This document shows, in pieces, positions 1-9,049 of a stretch of 64,000 nt of DNA. The translations under genes were made by a program, and so were the position numbers. The notes below the pieces were generated by a model, which made no database searches, was not told where the DNA came from, and saw only the letters and a program-made list of their open reading frames with translations. The stretch covers positions 1-64,000 of the forward strand of contig NZ_FRAC01000026.1 in NCBI RefSeq assembly GCF_900142215.1. The letters are read 5' to 3'. The stretch is from Anaerocolumna jejuensis DSM 15929. GTDB taxonomy: Bacteria; Bacillota; Clostridia; Lachnospirales; Lachnospiraceae. How positions within the stretch are numbered: the first letter of the stretch is position 1; each line of letters opens with the position of its first letter.

Positions 1-403
1 GACCTGCCTCTTCACAGTGCTTTTGTATATGCTCGACCAGCTTGCGCTGTGTCCAGAGTTCCTGGGCATATCCGAGCTCTTTTGGGCTTTGGCATGCAAT
101 ATCCTGAACATATGACTTGTCATCGTCCATTATGACAGACTTTCTGCCGCGACCCGGATTGTCACTAAGCGCAGTCTCCAAGCCTGATTCAAGATATTTG
201 TCGAGGCATAGTTCAACCGACTTACGGTTGAGGTCAAGCTTATCTGCTATGGCAGTAACTGAAATACCTTCTGCTGTAAGTAGTATAATCTTTGCCCTTT
301 GAACAGTGCGCACCATTTCTGTTCTTGAGCTTGTTATATTAGTCAATCTGCTGACTTCATCGGCATTGAGATTGATACAGGAATATTTTGATGGTCTTGC
401 CAT
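1..403 (-). CDS. IS630-type transposase, N-terminal part, cut by the window edge
   Basis: The first 134 codons are visible; the rest lies beyond base 1. The protein opens MARPSKYSCI and holds a helix-turn-helix region (EGISVTAIADKLDLNRKSV), then a basic stretch (GRGRKS) typical of the DNA-binding half of IS630/Tc1-family DDE transposases. The catalytic DDE part is not visible. The start is ATG at 403 behind GGAGGTGCAAGTT. It points away from the AT-rich gene cassette that begins 90 bases to the right, so it marks that cassette's left border. The IS end probably lies between 404 and 492, but I could not define the terminal repeat. Confidence 0.8.
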   Translation of the reverse strand, partial: MARPSKYSCINLNADEVSRLTNITSSRTEMVRTVQRAKIILLTAEGISVTAIADKLDLNRKSVELCLDKYLESGLETALSDNPGRGRKSVIMDDDKSYVQDIACQSPKELGYAQELWTQRKLVEHIQKHCEEAG

Positions 404-492
404 AACTTGCACCTCCAATGTTTATGGTACAAGTATAGCACAAAAAGCCATTTTATACCAGTTATTTTAAAAACATTGTACTAGGTTCCCCA

Positions 493-1560
493 TTATCTTG
501 ACTTTCTATCATTATAATAATGTCTCATCCTTTTATATTTTATAGAATAATAAACATATACTATAAAATTCAATTTTATATTGCAAAGACACAGTAATAT
601 TCTTTCATATAAAAGGAAATCAGTTATAATAAGAAACTTTTTATACTTTTTTAGAATATAAATCGATTTCAAATTGTACGTATTAATTATTCCTCCAAAA
701 AAACCTGCTGAATTATCATAATATGTTTCATTTTTAATAGAACGCAAATAATTTTTATATAAATATGTAGTTAATCTCTTTAAATAATCTTCTTCAGACA
801 GCTTAAATTTTGTAGCTATTTGTAATTTATAATTAAATTCGACTAACATATCATCCCAGTATCTCACCCAATATCCTTTTTTATTACTTAATGTATTTTC
901 ATTAAGTCGATTATAATGATACAAAGCATCTTCTATTATAAATATACTATTTACATATTGTAAAATCTGAAGCATTGTAACTTCATCTTCATGTAAATAT
1001 ATATCTCTATAAAAAGCAACCTGATCAAAAAGTTCTTTTTTAAATATTGCCCCCCACAAGTACCCTGCTATTTTAAACGGATCAGAATGAAGCTTTCCAA
1101 AAAGACGTAGATAATAGCAATCATAAATACTATCTTTTTTATATAATCCTTTTTTCATATTAAAATTATTTATTTTTGAGATACCATTTGCTTTATGTTG
1201 AAATGCAGTACAAAAAACGGCATCTGCTTTTTCTCTTTCTGCATAACAAGTCATTAATTCGAACATTCTCTCTTCACACCAATCATCGCAATCAACAAAA
1301 CTTAAATATTTACCACTGGCTAATCTAACACCTTTTTCTCTTGCTAATGGGAGACCCATGTTCTGCTGATGGTAAACTAAAATTCTTTTATCCTTAGTTG
1401 CATAAGAATCACAAATTTTACTCGTATTATCTATTGAACCATCATCAATAATAACAATTTCTATTTCCTTTAATGTCTGTAGAATAATCGAATCTAGACA
1501 TTTAATAAGTGTATTTTCGCAATTATATGCAGTTATTATAACACTTAAGAGATTTTTCAT
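493..1560 (-). CDS. GT2-family glycosyltransferase
   Basis: 355 aa. The N-terminal GT-A fold is clear: the opening strand LLSVIITAYNCENTL, the nucleotide-binding VIIDDGSIDNT, and the acceptor/metal motif SFVDCDDW. These are standard for family 2 inverting glycosyltransferases that move a sugar from an NDP-sugar to a glycan or lipid acceptor in the cytoplasm. The C-terminal third is basic and hydrophobic, suggesting membrane association. It is the last gene of the five-gene minus-strand operon, 47 bases after the radical SAM gene. It is very AT-rich, like the rest of the operon. Donor and acceptor cannot be read from sequence. Confidence 0.85.
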   Translation of the reverse strand: MKNLLSVIITAYNCENTLIKCLDSIILQTLKEIEIVIIDDGSIDNTSKICDSYATKDKRILVYHQQNMGLPLAREKGVRLASGKYLSFVDCDDWCEERMFELMTCYAEREKADAVFCTAFQHKANGISKINNFNMKKGLYKKDSIYDCYYLRLFGKLHSDPFKIAGYLWGAIFKKELFDQVAFYRDIYLHEDEVTMLQILQYVNSIFIIEDALYHYNRLNENTLSNKKGYWVRYWDDMLVEFNYKLQIATKFKLSEEDYLKRLTTYLYKNYLRSIKNETYYDNSAGFFGGIINTYNLKSIYILKKYKKFLIITDFLLYERILLCLCNIKLNFIVYVYYSIKYKRMRHYYNDRKSR

Positions 1561-1607
1561 TTTACCTGTTATATTGTTTAAAATACAACATATCCTCCTG
1601 CATTATT

Positions 1608-3212
1608 TTATATATCTGATTGTACTGGTATTAATAGATTATGGGTTAAAAAGGTCTTTTCATATCTTGATAATTCTTTATGGATAAGCAGCATATTATC
1701 TTTAATTTCATATTCTATCTTTCCCCTAAATAATCTAATTAATATACTATTTATTTGTTCTTCATTAGGAATAATTGGACTTTTACAACTTTTTTGATTC
1801 TTACAGTCATCCGTACAGCCAAAATTATGATTAATATAAAATTGTCCATTATAATCTGTAATGCACCCCTCTCTAGCAACTACACGAGCACATGAAGAAT
1901 GTTTTAACAATTTACAATTGTCCTCTTTATCAAATACTTCATTAAATATTCGCCGCATTTTATCTATTGTTGATTCACTCAAATATTTACGCCCTTCAAC
2001 AAATTCATTTGTAGGCAATTCTATATTTTTATTACAAAAATACTTTTTATGCTCATCAGAGAACTTAAGTCCACCTATGACTATAACACGTACACCAGTT
2101 TCTTTAAATAACTGAAATGTTTGATAAATAATATCTTCGGAAGTATTGTATCCTTCAATAATTGGCCGGTAATAACCAATTCCAGTTAAATTACTATAAT
2201 GAGATATATTTGCCAGCAAGCGTAATCTTTCCTTACTGCTGGTTGGTTCAATAACCTGTGGCAATCCTGAGTAACAAACACATATATCAATATCTAAATA
2301 TTGAAACTCATTAAGCAATGCCAATTTTTCTTCTTCTAAAACGTATTTCGTTATAATAGTAACTCTATTGGTCAACTTTAACTCATCTAACGATTTAAGT
2401 ATTTTATATGTGCTTGGCCAAATTGAAGGTAAAAATGCTTCTGTCGTAGACATATGTATTCCTAATGGAGTAATATGCGGTGTAAACCAAGGATGATTCA
2501 ATAATCTATGAATCCCTTCACTTGGACTAATAATAAAGTTTGGCTGCCATCTTTTATCATATATATCTCCAAAATCGTCTCGCCTATAGCAATATATACA
2601 TCCCATCGGGCATCCAATTACTAAATCAATTGACATACCGCCTTTCATTTGCGAAATCATATAGTTCGAATTTATACTCCCACGATCTGTAATAATTTGA
2701 TTTGCCACAATCTCTTTTAGATTATTAACAAGATTAGGATTGGAAAGTACATTCTCTTTAAATGCATATTCATTCATGGGAGAGCCTATAATTCCAGGGT
2801 AATTCAACCCTAACCTTATAGCAAAATCTACTATTCTTAATTCTGTATTAGATAGATGGAATTTCTGTTTATATTTTAAATAAATTTCATATTTAGTATT
2901 TAAATAAGGAATACGCTTTCCGCTTTTAAAATTTAAGATTTTATTTTTAATAAAGTATTTTAGGAGCAGACATATATTACAATCTTCCTGATTCATACAT
3001 AAATATATAAAAGCCAATGACAAATATGGATTGTAATATTTCTTTAGGTTTAGATTATAGATTTCATTAATTTCTTCAAATGGAAAATGTTGATATTGTA
3101 ATTTTTTAAGTTCTAGATATGAAATTCTTAAATCCCTCTCCTGCTCATGATTAATATTATAATCCATTGATAATATTAATCTTTTTATTTCCTCTTCTGT
3201 CACATCAAGCAT
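1608..3212 (-). CDS. radical SAM protein, spore-photoproduct-lyase-like subgroup
   Basis: 534 aa from the ATG at 3212, which has GGAGGGATTTACA in front; an upstream in-frame GTG at 3254 has no ribosome binding site and is rejected. The radical SAM [4Fe-4S] motif CX3CX2C is at C201, C205 and C208 (CPMGCIYCY), preceded by about 200 residues with no recognised domain. A second cysteine group near the C-terminus (C441, C450, C466, C470, C476) could bind an auxiliary cluster. The GCPxGCxYCY form and the following RPIIEGYN region resemble the SPL/'DNA repair photolyase' branch, but the glycosyltransferase context argues for a glycan or peptide substrate. Translation probably follows that of the PHP-GH3 gene, 94 bases upstream. 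Confidence 0.8.
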   Translation of the reverse strand: MLDVTEEEIKRLILSMDYNINHEQERDLRISYLELKKLQYQHFPFEEINEIYNLNLKKYYNPYLSLAFIYLCMNQEDCNICLLLKYFIKNKILNFKSGKRIPYLNTKYEIYLKYKQKFHLSNTELRIVDFAIRLGLNYPGIIGSPMNEYAFKENVLSNPNLVNNLKEIVANQIITDRGSINSNYMISQMKGGMSIDLVIGCPMGCIYCYRRDDFGDIYDKRWQPNFIISPSEGIHRLLNHPWFTPHITPLGIHMSTTEAFLPSIWPSTYKILKSLDELKLTNRVTIITKYVLEEEKLALLNEFQYLDIDICVCYSGLPQVIEPTSSKERLRLLANISHYSNLTGIGYYRPIIEGYNTSEDIIYQTFQLFKETGVRVIVIGGLKFSDEHKKYFCNKNIELPTNEFVEGRKYLSESTIDKMRRIFNEVFDKEDNCKLLKHSSCARVVAREGCITDYNGQFYINHNFGCTDDCKNQKSCKSPIIPNEEQINSILIRLFRGKIEYEIKDNMLLIHKELSRYEKTFLTHNLLIPVQSDI

Positions 3213-3306
3213 TGTAAATCCCTCCAATTTATATTCTTTAGAATATTTGACCACTAATGAATTCTTCCATTGCTCCTAAATGATTACTTAATCTTAATTA
3301 AAAATT

Positions 3307-5913
3307 TTATACTCTACATATTAGGCGAAAAGCTTCTAACATAGTGGAAGGATGCCTATTATTGGCGCTTATATAAGCATCTACACCCAAATCTTTTATC
3401 ATTGACAGTTCACTTTCATCTCCTGTGCCAATAATTATTATTTTACTTTTATTATTTATAATCTTTTTTAAGATATTTATCTGTTCAACATAAAAATTAG
3501 AATAATATGTAACAAAAACTACTATTTGATATTCAGTTAATATCTTTTCATTCAACTGTTCTTTACTACTAACGTGCACTTCGTTTATCGTTCCGTAGTG
3601 ATTACCTATTAAATTATGAAAATCTATTTTCTGTTTCCATTCACTATCTGCACGATAACCAAATGGAATATCATAAACCACAAACAATACATCATGATTT
3701 AGAAACTTTTTATTTATTGGAATAATATTATGATTATACGTTACATTTGTTGCTGATTTTGCTATTACAGATATGTTTTTTTTTGATTTTTCACGTATTT
3801 TTTCTAGCTTCTCAACATTTAAATCATCGCTATTATATATTCCATATTTGTTATAAAAATTGATAATTCTCTCAACAGATTCATTTAATCTCTCTTCACT
3901 TATTCTTCCTGATATAACAGCCTGATATAAAGCATTAAAAACTCTTTCTCGAATATTAACGAAATCCTCTATTTTTTCTTCAGGTGATTTCTTTCCATAA
4001 CTTTCTTGCGAAAAATCAGGATCATATAAGATGATATCAGCTCCTGCCAAGAAACTATTAACTGCTACTTCTTGAATTTTAGGATAATGCTCTTTTATAA
4101 TTGGCATCGTAATATTATCCGTTACAATAATGCCTTTATATTTTAATTCATTGCGAAGTAAATTCGTAACAATATTATATGACATAAATGCAGGCGTATT
4201 TTTATCAAGATCAGAAACAATTAGATTGGCTATCATTATAGATTCTACACCTGCATTTATAGCTGCCATAAAAACATTAAGATGACTTTTATCAATATTC
4301 TTTATAATCGGTATCCCTGTATGTACATCAACACTTGTGCAACCTATACCAGGAAAATGCTTTGCCGTAGCAGCCACTCCATTTTTTTGTGATATCATAA
4401 TAAAATTTATAATACTTGCCTCCACAGCTTCTTCACTATCACTAAAACATCTAACCCCTAATGAGCTATTATCAGTCATTAAAACATCACAAACAGGAGC
4501 AAAGTTCCATGTTATTCCTAATGCTGCCAATTCCTGTGCCAAAAGCTTGAATGCTACTTTTACCTGTTCAGATTTATAAATCTTTCCCCATACATAATTT
4601 CCATTAAATAAATAATCTGCCTTCCAATCAATGGTATTTAATCTACCACCCTCTTGATTAATATTGATAACAATAGGATGACAATTTGCATTGATACAAC
4701 ATTTCGTATAATTGATTAATTCCTCTTCGTTTGATACAATGTCTTTATTAATTTTACTATAATATGTATTTTTTTCTTTCATTGCTTTTATCGAATAACT
4801 ATCAAAGGAAATCAAATCATAACCTGGTTTCATTATCAAAGCAATTTTTTCTATTAATGATAAATTCTTTATCTTTATTTTCCCAAGAGAAATAATAACT
4901 TGCTCTATTTTTAAAACTGATTTTGCATATAATGCAAATGGAATATTTAATCTATTCTCACAGCTACCGATACCTAACTTATTTTCTTTTTTATTTCCAT
5001 GATAATCACTACCACCCCAAAACTTAAGACCGTGTTTTATACCAAATGTAAATATTTTTTTTCTATCATTGATGGTTAAATATGGATGATACAATTCTAT
5101 ACCATATAATCCATTCGTAATCATACTTTTAATATCATTAACATTTCTATTATTAATCTTACAATGAGCAAGCACTGGATATCCTTGATATTTTTTTATT
5201 AAGCTAATTAAATCTAAAGTATTTGGCAAATACTTATTGTTATTTGCTGAATTTATATAAACGCTAGATTTAGATTCGGTTTTATTATCAAAATAACTAT
5301 CCAAAATAGTATTTTTATCTTCATTACAATAACCTTCTTGAATTAGCATATTTAATAAATCATCTACGTCAAATGTTTCATTTCTAATATATTTTTCTAA
5401 TTTTGACGAGTCAATTTTAAAACCGAACATCTGATTTAATTTATCTATCATATGATAAAATCTTAAATTCCAGTTATACTGTAGCTTTTGTAATTCTCTA
5501 TTAAACTCTTCGCTTAATAAAGATTCTCCATAGGCTAAAACATGATACTTTTGTCCACATAACTCTGTTATTATTTCTGTTCCCGGATAAATTAATAAAT
5601 CTAAATTATTATATTTTTCAATATTTTGATATGCCTTAAATGATAAATGATCTGTTATACTTATAGCTCTTAATCCTAAGAAGTACGCTCCAAAAACTAA
5701 ATTATCTGTATTAAATTCTCCGTCACTATATTTTGAATGTATGTGCATATCAATAAACCCATCACAGGACTTAAAATCACGTAAATCAATCATCATATTA
5801 TTTAATAATGTAACATATTTTTCAGATCCATGGTTTACTAAAGAACAATTGCACTCATAATCTGATATCCATTCATTAATAAAATTCTCTATATCATTGC
5901 GTTGTTCATCCAT
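3307..5913 (-). CDS. PHP phosphoesterase - GH3 glycosidase fusion protein
   Basis: 868 aa, no signal peptide, so cytoplasmic. Residues 55-315 form a PHP metal-dependent phosphoesterase domain: DMHIHSKYSD (55-64), ITDH (86-89), LAHCK (248-252) and GGSDYHG (300-306). Residues about 365-735 form a GH3 domain of the NagZ type: INQEGGRL (418-425), NFAPVCDV (470-477), KHFPG (518-522) with the D529-x-H531 pair equivalent to the NagZ acid/base dyad, and VTDNITM (597-603) with D599 as likely nucleophile. A C-terminal alpha/beta domain follows. The start codon overlaps the end of the previous gene by 8 bases, implying translational coupling. PHP and GH3 joined in one chain is unusual. A role in removing a phosphate and an N-acetylhexosamine from one substrate is inference. 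Confidence 0.85.
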   Translation of the reverse strand: MDEQRNDIENFINEWISDYECNCSLVNHGSEKYVTLLNNMMIDLRDFKSCDGFIDMHIHSKYSDGEFNTDNLVFGAYFLGLRAISITDHLSFKAYQNIEKYNNLDLLIYPGTEIITELCGQKYHVLAYGESLLSEEFNRELQKLQYNWNLRFYHMIDKLNQMFGFKIDSSKLEKYIRNETFDVDDLLNMLIQEGYCNEDKNTILDSYFDNKTESKSSVYINSANNNKYLPNTLDLISLIKKYQGYPVLAHCKINNRNVNDIKSMITNGLYGIELYHPYLTINDRKKIFTFGIKHGLKFWGGSDYHGNKKENKLGIGSCENRLNIPFALYAKSVLKIEQVIISLGKIKIKNLSLIEKIALIMKPGYDLISFDSYSIKAMKEKNTYYSKINKDIVSNEEELINYTKCCINANCHPIVININQEGGRLNTIDWKADYLFNGNYVWGKIYKSEQVKVAFKLLAQELAALGITWNFAPVCDVLMTDNSSLGVRCFSDSEEAVEASIINFIMISQKNGVAATAKHFPGIGCTSVDVHTGIPIIKNIDKSHLNVFMAAINAGVESIMIANLIVSDLDKNTPAFMSYNIVTNLLRNELKYKGIIVTDNITMPIIKEHYPKIQEVAVNSFLAGADIILYDPDFSQESYGKKSPEEKIEDFVNIRERVFNALYQAVISGRISEERLNESVERIINFYNKYGIYNSDDLNVEKLEKIREKSKKNISVIAKSATNVTYNHNIIPINKKFLNHDVLFVVYDIPFGYRADSEWKQKIDFHNLIGNHYGTINEVHVSSKEQLNEKILTEYQIVVFVTYYSNFYVEQINILKKIINNKSKIIIIGTGDESELSMIKDLGVDAYISANNRHPSTMLEAFRLICRV

Positions 5914-7225
5914 CTACTTCACTCTCCTTTTTCAACCTCAGTATTAGTTTCTCATCATTTTCTTTAGTCCTTCTTGATTTTTCCAAAAAATCTACCATAT
6001 AATAAAATCCTTGTTCTTTTTTTATCATGTTGTATAATGTAAAATTCTTATCATGTGTTACAATGTTATGTTTTAAAATATTATTATAAATATTATCCAA
6101 CATATCTCCATAATCTCTCGCAACCCCTTGTTTACCATCTATGTATTTATGATAAAAACACCCTCCAATTTCTATAATAGAGTAATTATATTTCTTACAT
6201 AGCATAAATAATTCTGCATCAAAGGATAATTCAAAATCATCTAATTCTTTATAATAACTACTAAATGCTAGTAAACTTAGTAGTTTACAACCAACATTTA
6301 TATCTGTAAGATTAGTGTTTAACATATCCCTATAAACCATCTGGAACAATGATGAAGTTAAATTTTGACCATTTTTAGGTAAATACCCAAATGAATCTTT
6401 TTTTCTACGTGAATTAATAACCATTCCTATATCACTTGATTCCTTTATGATATTTAGCATTATACCTATATGTTCTATTGGGTGTGTTAAATCAAAATCA
6501 AAATATGCTGCATAGTCATATTTCAAATTCAAAAAATAATTTAGTCCAAATAAAATACTTCCTCCCTTTTTTGTTGTAAATGACCTTTTTCTCAATTTTT
6601 CCAAAATATAATTATCTGCTTTCAGATTATTATCTTTATAATCCAATAGTTTTATAATATTTAAATTCATATTCTTTTGTAAATTAACTTTATCTTTAAC
6701 TTTTACCCAATACTTTTCTAATTCATCTCCAATATTTGTTCTATCAGCATCATCTATAAATAGTAATTCGGATTTTATAAACGGATTATCCGAAAAAATC
6801 CAATAATATTGCATAACTTTAGCTAAAAAAGCATTTTGACCATTTGGATTATTTTTACCAAACTCATGCATTCTTTCCTGCTCTTTATGCGCCGGAACAA
6901 TTATACCTATACTTGTTTTATCTTTAATATTATTAATTAAACGCTTTGATTCACTAGAATATGCTGCTGATAACATTCCAATAATAATAACTTCATTGTA
7001 TCTTCTTCGAAGTGATAGTATATATTTTTTAAGAAAATCAAATCTAACTTTTTGATTTATTAAGTATTCATATAATGATTCTGCAATTCTATGCACTAAA
7101 TTAATACCATCACTAAAACCATAAACTATCACAGGATCATCAATATTATATTCAATTCCAATTTTTAACACATATTTAGATAAATCAATGAGTGAATCTT
7201 CAATAAATGATTGTATCGATTTCAT
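5906..7225 (-). CDS. divergent GT-A (GT2-like) glycosyltransferase with N-terminal extension
   Basis: 439 aa from the ATG at 7225, which follows GAGGAGGATTATTTTC; an ATG 18 bases upstream lies inside the ribosome binding site and is rejected. About 100 N-terminal residues match nothing I recognise (VIVYGFSDG). A GT-A fold follows: IGIIVPAHKEQ as first strand, LLFIDDADRTN as nucleotide site and YFDFDLTHPIEHI as the DxD-like metal site, then VINSRRKK and a C-terminal helix bundle. The arrangement resembles dolichol-phosphate-mannose-synthase-like GT2 enzymes. It starts 26 bases after the preceding GT2 gene and ends overlapping the PHP-GH3 gene, so the three are probably translated as a unit. 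Confidence 0.75.
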   Translation of the reverse strand: MKSIQSFIEDSLIDLSKYVLKIGIEYNIDDPVIVYGFSDGINLVHRIAESLYEYLINQKVRFDFLKKYILSLRRRYNEVIIIGMLSAAYSSESKRLINNIKDKTSIGIIVPAHKEQERMHEFGKNNPNGQNAFLAKVMQYYWIFSDNPFIKSELLFIDDADRTNIGDELEKYWVKVKDKVNLQKNMNLNIIKLLDYKDNNLKADNYILEKLRKRSFTTKKGGSILFGLNYFLNLKYDYAAYFDFDLTHPIEHIGIMLNIIKESSDIGMVINSRRKKDSFGYLPKNGQNLTSSLFQMVYRDMLNTNLTDINVGCKLLSLLAFSSYYKELDDFELSFDAELFMLCKKYNYSIIEIGGCFYHKYIDGKQGVARDYGDMLDNIYNNILKHNIVTHDKNFTLYNMIKKEQGFYYMVDFLEKSRRTKENDEKLILRLKKESEVDG

Positions 7226-7251
7226 GAAAATAATCCTCCTCATAATAAATG

Positions 7252-8310
7252 CTATCTACTATTGATAATCGCTTTTTGTGATTCTTCCCATTGCTTTAAT
7301 AGATGATTTTGATAAATCCAAAGTGGATGTTCAAAAGACAAACCATTCAAATATTGATACGTTTCGTTACAGCGTATGTAATTAAAATCAGCTTTCCATT
7401 TTCTTCCTTGAAATCTTTGCCAGTAAAGATATACATCCAAATTCGGATACTTTGTAGCAAAAATGGCTAAATTATTTGTTAATGTCTGATGCCTATCCCC
7501 TCCATTTGCATGCCGTTGATGATAATTAATGACCTCATCACTATGTATAAATTTATACCCATTTATATTAAGACGATAAGCAAACTCAATATCTTCAACT
7601 CCCCATTTTACAAAAGAAGTATCAAATTGTATTTCAGGAACATATTTTCTATTAAATGAAGTGTTCCCTCCTGTAGCCATAACCCACCCAAAATTAAAAT
7701 CAAGTAATTTATTTCCATACCGATCTATTACATACCGATAATTATCTTTAGCTGTTCTAAAATATAATCTATTTATCGTTTTATTAAAATCAGATGTTAT
7801 GTCTTTTGTAGTAGTAAATGGCATACTTACCATCAGTCCTATCCCTTTATTTACCATTTTCCAGTTTTGAATTATCTCTTGTCCTCGAATACTTTCATTT
7901 ATATTAGTACCACTTACAACAATTTTTTCAGAATATATGGTATATATCTCTTCTTTTTGACCAACTACAACTGTTTTCGGAGAATTACATATTGTGGTGA
8001 TAATATTTTCTATAAAATCAGGTGACGGTATCCTATCATCATCTGTGAAAATAATGATATCGCTTTGTGCCAAACTTAATCCTTTATTTCTAGATTCTGA
8101 AATTCCTCCATTCTTTTTTACACAATATTGTATAGGTAATTTATTAATATATTTTTTAACTATTTCATCTGTAATATCATCTGATCCATCATTAATAATA
8201 ATTAATTCATAATCTTTAACGCTTTGATTCAAATATCCCGCAAGTGTATAATCTAAATATTGTGACTTGTTATAAGTCGGAATAATAACAGAAGCTGACA
8301 CTTTCATCAT
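7252..8310 (-). CDS. GT2 glycosyltransferase with galactosyltransferase-type C-terminus
   Basis: 352 aa from the ATG at 8310 (GAGGAGATTTAT upstream). A further 32 in-frame codons upstream reach 8406 but lack a ribosome binding site and do not look like GT2 sequence. Motifs: SASVIIPTYNKSQYL, LIIINDGSDD, IIFTDDDRIP (DxD), and GGNTSFNR plus WGVEDIEFAYRL, the acceptor-side motif of chondroitin- and galactosyltransferase-like GT2 proteins, where the ED pair holds the catalytic base. First gene of the operon, directly behind the promoter and cre site at 8457-8505. Sugar specificity unknown. Confidence 0.85.
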   Translation of the reverse strand: MMKVSASVIIPTYNKSQYLDYTLAGYLNQSVKDYELIIINDGSDDITDEIVKKYINKLPIQYCVKKNGGISESRNKGLSLAQSDIIIFTDDDRIPSPDFIENIITTICNSPKTVVVGQKEEIYTIYSEKIVVSGTNINESIRGQEIIQNWKMVNKGIGLMVSMPFTTTKDITSDFNKTINRLYFRTAKDNYRYVIDRYGNKLLDFNFGWVMATGGNTSFNRKYVPEIQFDTSFVKWGVEDIEFAYRLNINGYKFIHSDEVINYHQRHANGGDRHQTLTNNLAIFATKYPNLDVYLYWQRFQGRKWKADFNYIRCNETYQYLNGLSFEHPLWIYQNHLLKQWEESQKAIINSR

Positions 8311-8456
8311 ATAAATCTCCTCTTTTAATAATATATAAGTTCTAGGAATTTCTAAGTCTAGTACAGTACATACCCAATTGAAAAACAACCCAAGGGTTTC
8401 TAACATACCGTTACGGAACTGTACGTATTGTTAAAATAAATATATCAGCGCATATA

Positions 8457-8470
8457 TGAAATCGCTTTCA
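8457..8470. promoter_or_regulatory. predicted catabolite-responsive element (cre)
   Basis: The 14 bases TGAAATCGCTTTCA fit the CcpA cre consensus TGWAANCGNTNWCA at every position and are also nearly palindromic (ATGAAA/TTTCAT arms). The site lies 8 bases downstream of the -10 box, over the expected start of transcription, where CcpA binding would repress. The regulator is not in the window; a LacI-family repressor could use the same site. Confidence 0.6.
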
Positions 8471-8477
8471 TGACTAA

Positions 8478-8505
8478 TTATTACATTATTTTCATATTTT
8501 GTCAA
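8478..8505 (-). promoter_or_regulatory. sigma-A-type promoter of the glycosyltransferase operon
   Basis: On the minus strand: TTGACA (8500-8505), a 16-base spacer, then TAATAA (8478-8483). It lies 168 bases upstream of the first gene and is the best promoter match in the 335-base gap 8311-8645. The long leader contains the cre site at the expected transcription start. Confidence 0.6.
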
Positions 8506-8645
8506 TATATGTTTAGTGAATTTGTAGAATAAACAAATCAATTTCCAGCCAATATATTCACTTTCAATAATCAGCTGCTTTTGAATCTTCTTTATGGCAT
8601 AATTGTATTACCTAGTATGTAATACTTAATCATGGAGGGATTGGG

Positions 8646-8768
8646 TTGAACAGTTATCCGGATTGGGTTATGAAATTTAAAGAAAAAGGGACTTACATCA
8701 ACAAGATTGGCGATAAATACTATCTCTACGCCGCTCATTCAGAACGTATTAAAAATAGGATTTATTAA
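8646..8768 (+). pseudogene. transposase N-terminal fragment (40 codons)
   Basis: A TTG start behind GGAGGGATTGGG opens a 40-codon frame beginning MNSYPDWVMKFKEKGTY and containing NKIGDKYYLY. This resembles the first residues of IS1634-like transposases (YPDWVxKxKxKGTEIRKIGxxYYLY). It then stops (TAA), and everything beyond is replaced by a fragment of a different transposase on the opposite strand, so it is a remnant. Confidence 0.55.
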
Positions 8769-9049
8769 ATCCCATGGCCATGACATAGGCTTTCAGCTAA
8801 CATATATATGATGCAGTTGGCAAACTTGGGGCTGTTTTCAGTAACAAAGGCTTCGATGCCTGAGGTATCAAAAATGGTCATGGAAGCGAGTTCTTTATCA
8901 ATGTCTTGGCATATCGGTTCGGTGATATCAACCAGAGAATCAAATAGCGATTGTAAGTCCGGGAGAAAGTCCATAAATCGGTGATGAGTTATACTTTTTG
9001 CAACAGAAAAAAGGCCGTATTTATGCGGGTTCTGGCGTTTCGTAAATGC
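8765..9049 (-). pseudogene. IS1182-like transposase fragment
   Basis: The open frame 9049 to 8765 reads NPHKYGLFSVAKSITHHRF, then MDFLPDLQSLFDSL and IFDTSGIEAFVTENSPKF, the N-terminal third of IS1182/IS5-like clostridial transposases. There is no start codon or ribosome binding site, and the similarity stops at the junction near 8800, where the tail becomes unrelated before a TAA that overlaps the stop of the opposing fragment. Two IS remnants meeting here mark the right border of the AT-rich operon. Confidence 0.6.

Noticed and set aside
117..302. Plus-strand frame opposite the IS630 transposase
   Set aside because: Shadow of the transposase; no ribosome binding site.
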